This document shows positions 9,501 through 19,182 of a DNA stretch of 64,000 nucleotides, one piece after another. Numbering within the stretch: position 1 is the first letter of the stretch; each line of letters starts with the position of its first letter. The position numbers and the translations under genes are program-made. The notes under the pieces are model-generated. The model saw nothing but the letters and a program-made list of their open reading frames with translations, ran no database searches and was not told the DNA's origin. Source of the DNA: Metapseudomonas boanensis (lineage in GTDB: Bacteria; Pseudomonadota; Gammaproteobacteria; Pseudomonadales; Pseudomonadaceae); assembly GCF_018704125.1 (NCBI RefSeq), contig NZ_JAGTIS010000016.1, forward strand, positions 1 to 64,000. Direction: 5' to 3'.

Positions 9501-10004
9501 TTGTGGTCATGGGCAATTGCCTGCCTGGTGTGGGGCGCACAACCTGCCTGGGCGGAGCTTCGTGCGATGGATGAAGGCGAGTTGCAGGGCATCACAGGTC
9601 GTGACGGTTTGAGTCTCAGCTCGGATATCAATTTCGCCGCCAACCCCGAACAGACCCGCTGCCCGGGCGGGTGCGGTACGCGTATCGCCTTCCAGTCAGC
9701 CAACGGTGCAGGCTTCATCGTTATCGACAACATCCGTGGCACTTTCAGTTTCGACGGCGTACAGCTGGATGTGGTCAAGATCGACATCGACAGCGGATTT
9801 GACGGCGACGGCGCCGCTTTCAATGCGACAGCCCTGCGTCTGGGGCTGACGTCTGCTCGCTTCTCAAATGCTCAGTTCACCCTGGCCAGTTCCAATCAGG
9901 TGCATGGCGACCAACCGGGTCATCGGCAGACGGAGGTTTTCATCTACCACACCGATGGCGAGGTGCGCCTGCACGGCAACCTCTACCTATTCGGCACCCG
10001 TTGA
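9501..10004 (+). CDS. DUF6160-like exported protein, start uncertain
   Basis: This 167-residue protein has a hydrophobic leader ending in AWA, followed by [18 protein letters not shown]. That signature is shared by pilus- or surface-associated DUF6160-type proteins of Pseudomonas. The rest is beta-rich and ends at FGTR. The only start in frame is TTG at 9501, which gives a leader with no basic residue. In the next frame, from TTG at 9479, the DNA reads [12 protein letters not shown], a textbook leader start. A one-base change near 9512 would fuse it to IACLVWG. The N-terminus is therefore either frameshifted or truly short. Export is likely; the role is unknown. Confidence 0.6.
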   Translation: MWSWAIACLVWGAQPAWAELRAMDEGELQGITGRDGLSLSSDINFAANPEQTRCPGGCGTRIAFQSANGAGFIVIDNIRGTFSFDGVQLDVVKIDIDSGFDGDGAAFNATALRLGLTSARFSNAQFTLASSNQVHGDQPGHRQTEVFIYHTDGEVRLHGNLYLFGTR

Positions 10005-10143
10005 CCGGCCGACAAGGCTCACCGGCCTTCCCGTTCGCGGGAATTCACGCGACAATCCGGCCGTTGAGCACCCATCGTCACGAGTGGGGGGTGCCGCCAG
10101 CCTGAGCGGGCTACACGCCTGCTCGCGTCTTGAGGAGCGGAGC

Positions 10144-11694
10144 ATGAGCAGCAACGATCGCGTCATCATTTTCGATACCACCCTGCGGGACGGCGAGCAG
10201 AGCCCCGGCGCTTCCATGACCAAAGAAGAGAAGCTGCGCATCGCCAAGGCCCTTGAGCGTCTGCGGGTCGACGTGATCGAGGCTGGCTTCGCCATCGCCA
10301 GTCCGGGCGACTTCGAGGCGGTCAAGGCGATCGCTGACAGCATCAAGGACAGCACGGTGTGCAGCCTCTCGCGGGCCATGGACGCCGACATCGACCGAGC
10401 TGCCGAGGCCTTGGCCGGCGCCAACTCCGGGCGTATCCATACCTTCATCGCCACCAGCCCCATCCACATGCAGTACAAGCTGCGTATGCAACCGGACCAG
10501 GTGGTGGAGCAGGCAGTACGCGCGGTGAAGCGGGCACGCAACCTGTGCGAGGACGTCGAGTTCTCCTGCGAGGACGCCGGCCGCTCGGAAATCGACTTCC
10601 TTTGCCGCATCATCGAGGCTGCCATCGATGCCGGTGCCCGCACTATCAACATCCCGGACACCGTGGGCTACGCCATTCCGCACCAGTACGCGGAGACCAT
10701 CCGCCAACTGCTGCAGCGCATTCCCAACGCCGACAAGGCCGTGTTCTCGGTGCACTGCCACAACGACCTGGGCCTGGCCGTAGCCAACTCCCTGGCCGCC
10801 GTCGCCGTAGGGGCGCGGCAGGTGGAATGCACCATCAACGGCCTTGGCGAGCGTGCCGGCAATGCGGCGCTGGAAGAAATCGTCATGGCCATCAAGACAC
10901 GCCAGGACGTACTCGGCGTCTACACCAACATCGACACCCCGCACATCCTCAGCACCTCGCGCATGGTATCCGGCATTACCGGCTTCCCGGTTCAACCGAA
11001 CAAGGCCATCGTCGGCGCCAATGCCTTCGCCCACGAATCGGGCATCCACCAAGACGGCGTGCTCAAGCACCGCGAGACCTACGAAATCATGTCCGCCCAG
11101 TCGGTGGGCTGGAACACCAACAAGATGGTGCTCGGCAAGCACTCCGGGCGTAACGCTTTCCGCACCCGCCTTGACGAGCTGGGCATCCAGCTGGGCAGCG
11201 AGGCCGAGCTGAACGCCGCTTTTGCCCGCTTCAAGGAACTGGCGGACAAGAAGCACGAGATCTTCGACGAAGACCTCCAGGCGCTGGTCTCCGACACCCT
11301 CGGAGAAGAGGCGCCGGAACACTTCAAGCTGGTCTACCTGGAGGTTGCCTCCAAGACCGGTGAAGTGCCGCAGGCCAAGCTTGTGCTGAGCATCGATGGC
11401 GTGGAGCAGGGCTCCAGCGCTGAAGGTTCCGGCCCCGTCGACGCCACCTTCAAAGCCATCGAAGCTTTGGCCGGCTCGGAGTCCACCCTGCAGTTGTACT
11501 CGGTCAACGCCATCACCCAGGGGACTGATTCCCAGGGCGAAGTAACCGTTCGCCTGGAAAAAGGCGGTCGTATCGTCAACGGCAATGGCGCGGATACCGA
11601 TATAGTGGTTGCTTCCGCCAAGGCCTACCTCAACGCGCTGAACCTGATGCAGGCAGGCGTGCGCAAGGCCCATCCACAGGTTGCTGACGTTTGA
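10144..11694 (+). CDS. leuA: 2-isopropylmalate synthase
   Basis: This 516-residue enzyme condenses acetyl-CoA with 2-ketoisovalerate, the first step of leucine synthesis. The HMGL-like TIM barrel opens with [15 protein letters not shown] and carries the metal-binding HCHND motif near residue 204. A linker and a C-terminal LeuA dimer/allosteric domain (from ~residue 390) for leucine feedback follow. The ATG at 10144 has GAGGAGCGGAGC just before it. Length and motifs match the ~515-residue E. coli type, not the longer ~560-residue type I associate with P. aeruginosa leuA. The downstream gene starts within its stop codon. Confidence 0.95.
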   Translation: MSSNDRVIIFDTTLRDGEQSPGASMTKEEKLRIAKALERLRVDVIEAGFAIASPGDFEAVKAIADSIKDSTVCSLSRAMDADIDRAAEALAGANSGRIHTFIATSPIHMQYKLRMQPDQVVEQAVRAVKRARNLCEDVEFSCEDAGRSEIDFLCRIIEAAIDAGARTINIPDTVGYAIPHQYAETIRQLLQRIPNADKAVFSVHCHNDLGLAVANSLAAVAVGARQVECTINGLGERAGNAALEEIVMAIKTRQDVLGVYTNIDTPHILSTSRMVSGITGFPVQPNKAIVGANAFAHESGIHQDGVLKHRETYEIMSAQSVGWNTNKMVLGKHSGRNAFRTRLDELGIQLGSEAELNAAFARFKELADKKHEIFDEDLQALVSDTLGEEAPEHFKLVYLEVASKTGEVPQAKLVLSIDGVEQGSSAEGSGPVDATFKAIEALAGSESTLQLYSVNAITQGTDSQGEVTVRLEKGGRIVNGNGADTDIVVASAKAYLNALNLMQAGVRKAHPQVADV

Positions 11695-12476
11695 TCGCTG
11701 AACTCCGCCGTCGCGCTTACCTCAGCGCCATGCAGGTAGCCACCTGGCTACCACGCGTGGCGCTGCCGTTCGCCGCCCCCTCCCGCCTGGAGCTGCTCGA
11801 CGCAGCTCCGGCAGTGCTGCTCGAAGACACCCCGGCCCCGAGCGAGGTCCCGGCTGCGCAAGCCGCGCCGGCGGCCGAGGCTCGCCCGAAGATCGAGGTG
11901 CCGCGCCCTGGCAGCACGCAGCGTCAGGCTGTGCAGCCTGAGGCGGAGCCCAGCGCCGCGGCCGATGCGCCACCAGCCAAAGCCGAAGTGGTGCCGCCGC
12001 CGCGTTTCTCCCTGCAACTGCTGCGCGCAGGTAACTGTCTGCTGCTGGTCGAGTTGCCCACTGGCGAGGCCTTCCAGAGCCGCGATCCGGCCTATCTGCT
12101 GCTCAAGGACCTGCTGCGCGCTGCCGGCCTGCCCGACAGTCCGCAGCTGATCGGCGAACCGGTGCGCTGGCCCTTGCTCAGTCGCGGCAATATGGACCAA
12201 GGGCCCGATGCCGCCCGTGATTTCGTTCAAGGCTTTGTTGCTGCCCGCCAGGAAGAGCAGGGCGAATGCGCCTGCCTGTGGCTGGTCGGGCAGCCGGCCA
12301 TTCGCTTCGCCGGCGAGGCGGACTCAGAAGCCGTCAACCTCGAACTGCAGGTCGAAGGCCTGGGTGCTGCCTGGGCGCTGCCGGGCCTCGAGCAATTGAT
12401 GGACGAGCCCCAGCGCAAGGCTGAACTCTGGCAAGCCATGCGCCGCATCATGCGTCGCTGGAAGAACACCGAATGA
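11691..12476 (+). CDS. holD: DNA polymerase III psi-subunit candidate (HolD)
   Basis: This 261-residue protein starts [18 protein letters not shown], then has a low-complexity Ala/Pro/Glu linker (about residues 40-105) and a compact C-terminal domain. It overlaps rimI by 4 bp. E. coli has the same holD-rimI gene pair. I recall the equivalent P. aeruginosa protein (PA4679) being identified as the clamp-loader psi subunit. Psi links chi to the DnaX complex and SSB. Identity rests on position and that recollection, since psi sequences diverge strongly. The TTG at 11691 overlaps the leuA stop; an internal ATG at 11730 is the alternative start. Confidence 0.75.
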   Translation: MIAELRRRAYLSAMQVATWLPRVALPFAAPSRLELLDAAPAVLLEDTPAPSEVPAAQAAPAAEARPKIEVPRPGSTQRQAVQPEAEPSAAADAPPAKAEVVPPPRFSLQLLRAGNCLLLVELPTGEAFQSRDPAYLLLKDLLRAAGLPDSPQLIGEPVRWPLLSRGNMDQGPDAARDFVQGFVAARQEEQGECACLWLVGQPAIRFAGEADSEAVNLELQVEGLGAAWALPGLEQLMDEPQRKAELWQAMRRIMRRWKNTE

Positions 12477-12925
12477 CCGACGCCGTTTCCTTCCGCCCTA
12501 TGACCGAGGCGGACCTCGATGCTGTACTGAAGATCGAGTACGCCGCCTTCAGCCACCCCTGGACCCGCGGTATCTTCATCGACAGCCTGAAATCCTATGA
12601 TTGCTGGTTGATGTTTGAAGGCAGCCAGCAAATTGGCCATGGTGTGATCAACGTCATCGTAGGCGAAGCCCACCTGCTGAACATCACCGTGAAGCCGGAA
12701 AGCCAGGGCCGTGGCCTCGGCTTGCGCCTGCTGGAACACTTGATGCGCCGGGCCCGCGAGTTGGAAGCTGGCGAATGCTTCCTTGAAGTGCGGGCCAGCA
12801 ACCAGCCCGCCTACCGCCTTTACGAACGCTATGGCTTCAATGAAATTGGCCGACGCCGTGGATACTACCCAGCCGTCGGCGGCCGTGAAGATGCCCTGGT
12901 GATGGCCTGCACACTGCTTGACTGA
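12473..12925 (+). CDS. rimI: Ribosomal protein S18 alanine N-acetyltransferase
   Basis: This 150-residue GNAT acetyltransferase carries the acetyl-CoA loop SQGRGLGLRLLEHLM near residue 75 and the conserved NQPAYRLYERYGFNEIGRRRGYY motif region, typical of RimI. RimI acetylates the N-terminal Ala of S18. The start overlaps the upstream holD-like gene by 4 bp (ATGA). Confidence 0.93.
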   Translation: MTDAVSFRPMTEADLDAVLKIEYAAFSHPWTRGIFIDSLKSYDCWLMFEGSQQIGHGVINVIVGEAHLLNITVKPESQGRGLGLRLLEHLMRRARELEAGECFLEVRASNQPAYRLYERYGFNEIGRRRGYYPAVGGREDALVMACTLLD

Positions 12926-13005
12926 TGCGTTTGCGTGCATCCTGGGCCATTGCCAAAGCCCTTTGCGCTCCGTAAGGTGCGCCGGCCGAAAGAGGAGAAG
13001 AACCG

Positions 13006-13650
13006 ATGAGCGACCTGCAACAGCTGTTCGACAACAACGCGCGCTGGGCTGAGGAGATCACACAGCGTGAGCCGGACTTCTTCGAAAAACTTGCCAAGCA
13101 GCAGGTGCCCGAATACCTCTGGATCGGCTGCTCCGATGCGCGCGTCCCCGCCAACGAAATCGTCGGCCTGTTGCCGGGCGATCTCTTCGTTCACCGCAAC
13201 GTTGCCAACGTGGTACTGCACACTGACTTGAACTGTCTGTCGGTGATCCAGTACGCGGTCGACGTGCTCAAGGTGAAGCACATCCTGGTGACCGGCCACT
13301 ATGGCTGCGGTGGCGTACGCGCTGCCATGCGCGACGCCCAGCTCGGTCTGATCGACGGATGGCTGCGCACCATTCGCGATCTCTACTATGACCAGCGTGA
13401 TCACTTGGCCCTGTTCGAAAGTGAAGAAGAGCGCGTCGACCGTCTCTGCGAACTCAACGTCATCCAGCAGGTGGCTAACGTCAGCCACACCAGCATCGTG
13501 CAGAACGCCTGGCACCGTGGGCAGAGCCTTTCAGTGCATGGCTGCATCTACGGCATCAAGGACGGCCGCTGGAAAAACCTCAATGTCACCGTGAGCGGCA
13601 TGGAACAGCTGCCCCCGCAGTACCGCCTGCGTCCGCTCGGGCAGGCCTGA
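13006..13650 (+). CDS. can: Beta-class carbonic anhydrase
   Basis: This 214-residue enzyme interconverts CO2 and bicarbonate. The zinc ligands are visible: C42 in CSDAR, H98 and C101 in GHYGC, with D44/R46 as the catalytic dyad. Length and the SDARVPANEIVGLLPGDLF region match E. coli Can. An AGAGGAG Shine-Dalgarno precedes the ATG. The EamA exporter gene begins 3 bp after the stop, so the two are probably cotranscribed. Confidence 0.95.
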   Translation: MSDLQQLFDNNARWAEEITQREPDFFEKLAKQQVPEYLWIGCSDARVPANEIVGLLPGDLFVHRNVANVVLHTDLNCLSVIQYAVDVLKVKHILVTGHYGCGGVRAAMRDAQLGLIDGWLRTIRDLYYDQRDHLALFESEEERVDRLCELNVIQQVANVSHTSIVQNAWHRGQSLSVHGCIYGIKDGRWKNLNVTVSGMEQLPPQYRLRPLGQA

Positions 13651-13653
13651 CCC

Positions 13654-14571
13654 ATGGCGCAACGTCCGGGCCAGGGCGCTGTAGGCCTGGCCTGGGCCGG
13701 ATTGCTCCTGGCGTGCCTTTGCTGGGCAGGCAACGCTCTGGTAGCCCGCGCCTTCCACGACGCAATCCCACCGTTTGCCCTGGCCTTCTGGCGCTGGAGC
13801 CTGGCGCTGGTCATCCTTCTGCCCTTCGTCGCTCGGCCGCTCTGGCAGCACCGGGCCGAACTGCGCCGCGCCGGCTGGCGCCTATTGCTCGTCGCTGCTC
13901 TCGGCATCAGCACCTACAGTGTTCTGCTTTACTTTGCCGCCCGTACCACGGTGGCGATCAACCTCACGTTGCTCAATACCTGCCTGCCGCTGGCCACCTT
14001 CATCGGTGCCGGGCTGTTGCTGAACGAGTGGCCATCGCGCCGCGCCTGGCTGGGGATGGCCGTCGCGATCCTCGGGTTGCTGGTGCTGATTGGTCAGGGC
14101 AGCCTGGCGTCCCTGGCCAGCCTCAGCTTCAACCCCGGCGACCTCCTGATGCTGCTCGCTGTGCTCGACTGGGCGCTCTACACGCTGTTGCAGCGGCGCT
14201 GGTCCAGCTACTTCCACGGTATTCCACCGTTGGCGTTCCTTGGCATGCTGGTGCTTGTTGGCGTACCGCTGCTGTTGCCGTTCTACCTGCTGGAACAGGC
14301 TGGCGGCGCGCACTTCGACCCGAATCTGAGCAACCTTGCTGCCATCGGCTATACGGGTGTTTTCGCTTCGCTAATCGCCTACCTCCTCTGGAACCAGGGC
14401 ATCGCCGTCCTTGGCGTGGCCAAGGCCACGCTGACCAACTACCTGATGCCGGTATTCACTGCACTGCTTGGGTACTTCATCCTCGGTGAGGCGCTGCAGG
14501 CTTACCACTGGGTTGGTGGTGCGATGATCTTCGCCGGCCTGCTGCTCGGTACCCGCCAGCGCGCGAAATAG
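13654..14571 (+). CDS. EamA/DMT-family transporter
   Basis: This 305-residue inner-membrane protein has about ten hydrophobic helices in two EamA repeats (residues ~12-145 and ~155-300). The family includes metabolite and amino-acid exporters such as RhtA and YdcZ-like proteins. The substrate cannot be read from the sequence. The ATG is 3 bp after the carbonic-anhydrase stop. Confidence 0.88.
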   Translation: MAQRPGQGAVGLAWAGLLLACLCWAGNALVARAFHDAIPPFALAFWRWSLALVILLPFVARPLWQHRAELRRAGWRLLLVAALGISTYSVLLYFAARTTVAINLTLLNTCLPLATFIGAGLLLNEWPSRRAWLGMAVAILGLLVLIGQGSLASLASLSFNPGDLLMLLAVLDWALYTLLQRRWSSYFHGIPPLAFLGMLVLVGVPLLLPFYLLEQAGGAHFDPNLSNLAAIGYTGVFASLIAYLLWNQGIAVLGVAKATLTNYLMPVFTALLGYFILGEALQAYHWVGGAMIFAGLLLGTRQRAK

Positions 14572-15056
14572 TCACGCCATCCTTTCCTCTGGGGTGCTGC
14601 TGATCGCAGCGATTGGGTCCTGTGCATAGTTGCTTACCTTCCTGCCGGATGTGCTCCGCGTCCTGATCCATTATTGGCCCGATCCCAAAGCCCTACAAAA
14701 AGCTGGTTAAACGGTCAGAAAGTTATTTTCACATTCTGTTTTAACTATAAGAACCCTTTTGATTGATTGACTAATCCTGCCGTATAGATGATTTGTAGTC
14801 GTTTGTCTCGCCAAATGTCATTGATACGGAAGATTTACCTGTTTTACATCGTAAGCCAATTGTCGGGTTGCTACCCCTGCCGGCCCTCTATACAAAGCCC
14901 GTCGTTCGGGAGCAGCGGTCAAGACCCGCCTTGTTCCGCCTCGCCACCTGAACGGTTTTATAGCTTTGGCCCCGTACCACGGAGCCATGCGCACACGCAC
15001 CTGCCGGGTTACCGCTCGGCGCGTGTCTGTCCTACTAAAAAAATAAGAGGTTCTTC
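14572..15056 (+). other. Intergenic region upstream of the permease
   Basis: These 485 bp hold no credible gene. The segment 14690-14790 is clearly AT-richer than the surroundings and contains a promoter-like pair (listed separately). The remaining ~270 bp would be a long leader for the permease gene; I see no riboswitch I can name. Confidence 0.5.
14759..14788 (+). promoter_or_regulatory. Possible sigma-70 promoter of the permease gene
   Basis: TTGATT and TATAGA are separated by 18 bp inside the only AT-rich patch of the 485-bp gap before the amino-acid permease. Start would be about 265 bp upstream of its ATG. Inferred from consensus only. Confidence 0.3.
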
Positions 15057-16454
15057 ATGTCTAACAGCGAACATGAACTTCAACGTGGTTTGGGTGAACG
15101 ACATATCCGCCTCATGGCCCTCGGCGCTTGCATCGGCGTAGGCCTCTTTCTCGGCTCCGCCAAGGCCATCCAGATGGCCGGTCCGGCCATCATGCTCTCC
15201 TACATCATCGGCGGCCTCGCCATCCTTGTGATCATGCGCGCCCTCGGTGAGATGGCTGTGCACAATCCGGTCGCCGGCTCCTTCAGCCGCTACGCCCAGG
15301 ACTATCTCGGCCCAATGGCCGGCTTCCTTACCGGCTGGAACTACTGGTTCCTGTGGCTGGTGACCTGCGTCGCGGAGATCACCGCCGTTGCCATTTACAT
15401 GCAGATCTGGTTCCCCGACGTGGACCGCTGGGTCTGGGCGCTGCTGGCCCTCGCGAGCATGGGTACCATCAACCTGATCACCGTGCGCGCCTTTGGCGAG
15501 TTCGAGTTCTGGTTCGCGCTGATCAAGATCGTCACCATCATCGCCATGGTTCTGGCCGGCCTCGGGATGATCTGGTTCGGCATCGGTAACGGCGGCATCG
15601 CCACCGGCATCAGCAACCTGTGGAGTCATGGCGGCTTCATGCCCAACGGCATCCAGGGTGTGCTGATGTCGTTGCAGATGGTGATGTTCGCCTACCTCGG
15701 TGTAGAGATGATCGGCCTCACGGCGGGTGAGGCACGCAACCCGCATAAGACCATCCCCAGTGCGATCAACTCGGTATTCTGGCGCATCCTGCTGTTTTAC
15801 GTCGGTGCCCTGTTCGTGATCATGTCCATCTATCCCTGGAGTGAAATCGGGACCCAGGGCAGCCCCTTCGTGATGACCTTCGAGCGCCTCGGCATCAAGA
15901 CTGCTGCCGGCATCATCAACTTCGTCGTCATCACCGCGGCGCTGAGCTCCTGCAACGGTGGCATCTTCAGCACCGGACGCATGCTCTACAGCCTCGCCCA
16001 GCACGGCCAGGCGCCGAAGCCCTTCTCCAAGACCTCGAGCAACGGCGTGCCGCGCAACGCGCTGCTGCTGTCCATCTTCGCCCTGCTGCTCGGCGTGCTG
16101 CTGAACTACCTGGTGCCCGAAAAAGTATTCGTCTGGGTGACCTCCATCGCCACCTTCGGTGCGATCTGGACCTGGGCCATGATCCTGCTGGCGCAGATGA
16201 AATTCCGTCGCGGCCTGAGCCCGGCCGAGCAGGGCAAGCTGCAGTTCCGCATGTGGCTGTTCCCGCTGAGCTCCTACCTCGCGCTGGCCTTCCTGGCGCT
16301 GGTGGTGGTGCTGATGGCCTTCTTCGAGGAAACCCGCATCGCCCTCTACATCGGCCCGGCGTTCCTCGTGCTGCTGGCCCTGCTGTACAAGACACTCAAC
16401 CTGGCGCCCAAGGTTGACGCCGACGTGGCGGCCACGGTGAGCGCGGTAGGCTGA
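15057..16454 (+). CDS. APC-superfamily amino-acid permease (ProY/HutT type)
   Basis: This 465-residue inner-membrane protein has ~12 hydrophobic segments. It opens with the amino-acid permease signature RHIRLMALGACIGVGLFLGS and carries the conserved GEARNPHKTIPSAI loop after TM6. Closest family members are proton-coupled proline/histidine permeases (ProY, HutT, RocE group). The ATG at 15057 follows AATAAGAGG. It is monocistronic, with a strong terminator 50 bp after the stop. The substrate is not fixed by the sequence. Confidence 0.87.
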   Translation: MSNSEHELQRGLGERHIRLMALGACIGVGLFLGSAKAIQMAGPAIMLSYIIGGLAILVIMRALGEMAVHNPVAGSFSRYAQDYLGPMAGFLTGWNYWFLWLVTCVAEITAVAIYMQIWFPDVDRWVWALLALASMGTINLITVRAFGEFEFWFALIKIVTIIAMVLAGLGMIWFGIGNGGIATGISNLWSHGGFMPNGIQGVLMSLQMVMFAYLGVEMIGLTAGEARNPHKTIPSAINSVFWRILLFYVGALFVIMSIYPWSEIGTQGSPFVMTFERLGIKTAAGIINFVVITAALSSCNGGIFSTGRMLYSLAQHGQAPKPFSKTSSNGVPRNALLLSIFALLLGVLLNYLVPEKVFVWVTSIATFGAIWTWAMILLAQMKFRRGLSPAEQGKLQFRMWLFPLSSYLALAFLALVVVLMAFFEETRIALYIGPAFLVLLALLYKTLNLAPKVDADVAATVSAVG

Positions 16455-16503
16455 GCGAACCACTTCGCGCCCAGGCAAGGGTTCTAGCCCAATGCTAAAG
16501 AAG

Positions 16504-16530
16504 CACCCCGACTCGTTCGGGGTGTTTCGT
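16504..16530 (+). terminator. Terminator after the permease
   Basis: CACCCCGA and TCGGGGTG form an 8-bp stem with a 5-nt loop, followed by TTTCGTTT. Confidence 0.8.
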
Positions 16531-16696
16531 TTATAGCGGCCGGCGCTACGCAGGATAAGTTCGGGTCGGTATCGCCTAGCTTGCGGATTGCTCGCCCATG
16601 CTGTTGGGCGAGTGCTCAGAGGCTTACCATCAACACAGATGGGGCGGATTTTCGCTGGCCGGTTGCCGGTGGCTTGCCCCACGCACAGGTGAAGTT

Positions 16697-17692
16697 ATGC
16701 ACAAGCTTGTCGTAATTTCCGGCGATGGCATCGGCCGTGAAGTGGTGCCCGTTGCGGTGGAGGTACTGGAAAAGCTCCTGCCGAACCTGAAAACCGTCAA
16801 GGCCGAGGCGGGCTGGGACTGCTTCCAGCGCCACGGTGCCGCGGTCCCCGAGGCAACTCTGCAAGCCCTGCGCGACTGTGGCGCTGGCCTCTTTGGTGCC
16901 GTTTCATCGCCCAGCCAGCGGGTGAATGGCTATCGCAGCGCCATCCTGCAAATGCGCCAGGCGCTGCAACTCGACGTCAACCTGCGCCCGGTACGCAGCT
17001 GGCCCGTCGTCTCCGCCAAGCAAGGTGTGGACCTGATCATCCTGCGGGAGAACTGCGAAGGCCTCTACAGCGGCCGCGAACACCTCGAAGCCGATGGCGT
17101 TGCCATAGCCGAACGGGTGATCACCCGTGACGCCTGCAAGGCCCTGGCGCTGCGTACACTGGAGGTCGCCAAGGCGCGTAACGCCCGGCGCATCACCCTG
17201 GTCCACAAAGCCAACATCCTGCCGCTCACCTGCGGCCTGTTCCGCGATACCTGCCTGGAAGTGCTGGAAGGGGAGGGCTGGGCCGCCCAGCTCGACGAAC
17301 GCTTGGTCGACCTCGCTGCTCTGCAGTTGGTGCAACAGCCCGAAGCCTTCGACCTTATAGTTACTACCAACCTGTTTGGCGACATCCTCTCCGACCTTGC
17401 CTGCCACTGGAGCGGCGGCCTGGCCCTGGCCCCATCGCTCAACTGGGGCCAGGGCATCGCCCTCGCCGAACCCGTCCACGGTAGCGCTCCCGATATCACG
17501 GGTAGTGGCCGCGCCAACCCGCTCGCCGCCATCCTCAGCCTCGCCCTGCTGCTGCGCTACCGCTGGCTGGACGAAGACAACGCCAAGCGATTGGAGCAGG
17601 CTGTTGAAAGCTTCCTGCAGCAAGAGGGTAGGGCCGACTTCGGCGTCGACACCACCCGGGTTGTAAGGGAAGGCGTGCTGGCAGCGCTCTGA
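16697..17692 (+). CDS. Homoisocitrate-dehydrogenase-like enzyme
   Basis: This 331-residue protein belongs to the isocitrate/isopropylmalate dehydrogenase family (oxidative decarboxylation of 2-hydroxyacids). It starts with the family N-terminus GDGIGREVVPVAVEVLE, has the RENCEGLYSGRE segment and the metal-binding TTNLFGDILSDLA, and ends with EPVHGSAPDI for NAD+. The specificity loop FGAVSSPSQRVNGYRSAI and the spacing of its Arg residues resemble Thermus homoisocitrate dehydrogenase more than LeuB or Icd. Pseudomonas makes lysine by the diaminopimelate route, so the true substrate is probably another 2-hydroxy-dicarboxylate, such as D-malate, a tartrate or a homoisocitrate analogue. ATG 16697 was chosen because the family N-terminus starts there. 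Confidence 0.85.
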   Translation: MHKLVVISGDGIGREVVPVAVEVLEKLLPNLKTVKAEAGWDCFQRHGAAVPEATLQALRDCGAGLFGAVSSPSQRVNGYRSAILQMRQALQLDVNLRPVRSWPVVSAKQGVDLIILRENCEGLYSGREHLEADGVAIAERVITRDACKALALRTLEVAKARNARRITLVHKANILPLTCGLFRDTCLEVLEGEGWAAQLDERLVDLAALQLVQQPEAFDLIVTTNLFGDILSDLACHWSGGLALAPSLNWGQGIALAEPVHGSAPDITGSGRANPLAAILSLALLLRYRWLDEDNAKRLEQAVESFLQQEGRADFGVDTTRVVREGVLAAL

Positions 17693-18229
17693 CCCTGCCC
17701 GAATTCCAATTCCCAATGCCCTCTTGCATTCAAGGGGGAGGGCTGGTTGGGGTGAGCATCGAATTCGGCCTCTATCGGATCCTGTGCCACTGTACCCATC
17801 CAGAGAATCGCGGCCTGCGCCGTTGGCGGATCCACGAGGCCATTCCGACACGGTGCGACGTGGCGGTCGGCGGTCATGGGGGCGCAGCATACGATCTCCC
17901 AATGCAAGTCGCGGCATAAGGAGGCTGCTACACAAACCGGCGAAGCGCCCATGTGTTGCGCTCCCGGGCGTACAGCAGTCCCCGTACACTCGTGCTACTC
18001 ATTCGGAAGCGTCTGACATTCAGGCGACGGCCCTACTCATTAGCCTCCATATCTGCCCAGTACCGGGGCACGGCACCCCTTTCTTCTGCGCCACCCGATA
18101 CCTCGAATAATTTCCTAGTGCTGTCCGTGTCGGTTACGCCGTCTAGGAGGCGAGTGAGCGTGATATCTACAAGCACATCCAGCGCCTGCTGACGGAACGG
18201 GCAGTGAGGTGGGGTAGGGCGGTAGGACG
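17693..18229. other. Intergenic region, no gene recognised
   Basis: About 540 bp between the dehydrogenase and the integrase remnant. Frames are broken by stops and no domain could be recognised. A ribosome-binding-like AAGGAGG at 17916-17922 leads into no coding frame. It may be decayed mobile-element or regulator DNA. Confidence 0.5.
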
Positions 18230-19115
18230 GTGCGCAAGGATGGAAAAACCTGGACGGCTGACTTCTATGAGGATGCCAGCTCAGGGCGTCGTGTCCGTAA
18301 GAAAGGCTTTGCCACAGGCAAGGCTGGCACGAACCCAGGCCGTGGTGGAGCGGCTCAATGATCCCTGCGGCTCCGACTTCGACACCTTGGCCTGGGCAAT
18401 ATATCGGCGGTCACGCCTCAAGGATGTATCGCCGCACACGGTGAACCATGAGCAGCGTTATCTGTAGGCCGTGTTCTCAAAGCTGGTCCGCCCTGGCGCG
18501 TGGTATGGCGTGAACCCCATCGCCAAGGTTAGGCAGATCAAGACCGACCAGGTTGAACTGTCGTTCATCGCCCTGGACCAGATCGAGCGGCTTCTTGAGG
18601 AGTGCCGCAACTCGACGAACAACCACACCTATCCGGTGGCGTTGATCTGCTTGGCGACTGGTGCGCGATGGGATGAGGCCGAGTCCCTGCAACGGAGCGC
18701 TATCTTTGGTGGCAAAGCGCATTTGCACCGCACCAAGAATCGCCAGTCAAGGTCGGTGCCAATCCCGGCCGATGTGGAGGAGATCGCCCTAAAGCTAGGC
18801 ATGCCGGGGATAGGCCGCCTGTTCATGTCCTGCCGGGCAGCGTTCCGTAGTGCCTACAAGCGCTGTGGCTTCGAGACGCCGGGTCAGCTGACCCACATCC
18901 TCCGACACACCTTCGCCAGCCACTACATGATGGGAGGCGGGGACATCCTCAGTCTGCAGCGGATCCTCTGGCACTCATCGATCACCATGACCATGCGCTA
19001 TGCGCATCTGTCGCCTGATCACCTGGAGTCGGCATTGCGCCTGTCACCCCTGTCACCCCTGGCACAGAGTGGGCACACCGTGGATGGTTATCCATCATCC
19101 GTGGCTGCAGGTTGA
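18230..19115 (+). pseudogene. Broken phage-type tyrosine integrase
   Basis: The first frame (from GTG 18230) encodes VRKDGKTWTADFYEDASSGR, the N-terminal domain start of phage integrases. The coding frame then shifts near 18320-18350 and is further cut by an in-frame TAG at 18465. The catalytic domain from 18471 is otherwise complete: the Arg in TGARWDEAE, Lys in HRTKNRQSRS, HxxR-type ILRHTFASH, WHSS and the Tyr in MRYAHLSPDHL. One frameshift plus one stop mean it cannot make a normal enzyme. It lies on the 3' side of tRNA-Met, a classic integration site, with higBA between them. No other phage gene is present. Confidence 0.85.
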
Positions 19116-19148
19116 CGACTCAATCGACTAGAGTATGCTTACAGCGCG

Positions 19149-19181
19149 TTAACGCTTAACGCTTAACGTTAAGGATTAAGG
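19149..19181 (+). promoter_or_regulatory. Iterated TTAACG operator upstream of higBA
   Basis: Five copies of TTAACG/TTAAGG start at 19149, 19156, 19163, 19169 and 19176. The middle ones form the perfect palindrome CTTAACGTTAAG at 19162-19173. The array ends one base before the higB GTG, so a bound HigA dimer would block transcription or initiation. HigA autorepression is known for the family; the operator assignment is inferred. Confidence 0.7.
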
Positions 19182-19182
19182 C

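Noticed and set aside
15009..16682. 557-codon open frame on the minus strand across the permease
   Set aside because: Composition is Gly/His/Glu/Asp-rich without any fold or motif; it is the antisense shadow of the permease in high-GC DNA.
17693..18229. Second attachment site (copy of the tRNA-Met 3' end)
   Set aside because: I looked for GGTTCAAGTCC/TGGTGGCTACGC and found none by eye.
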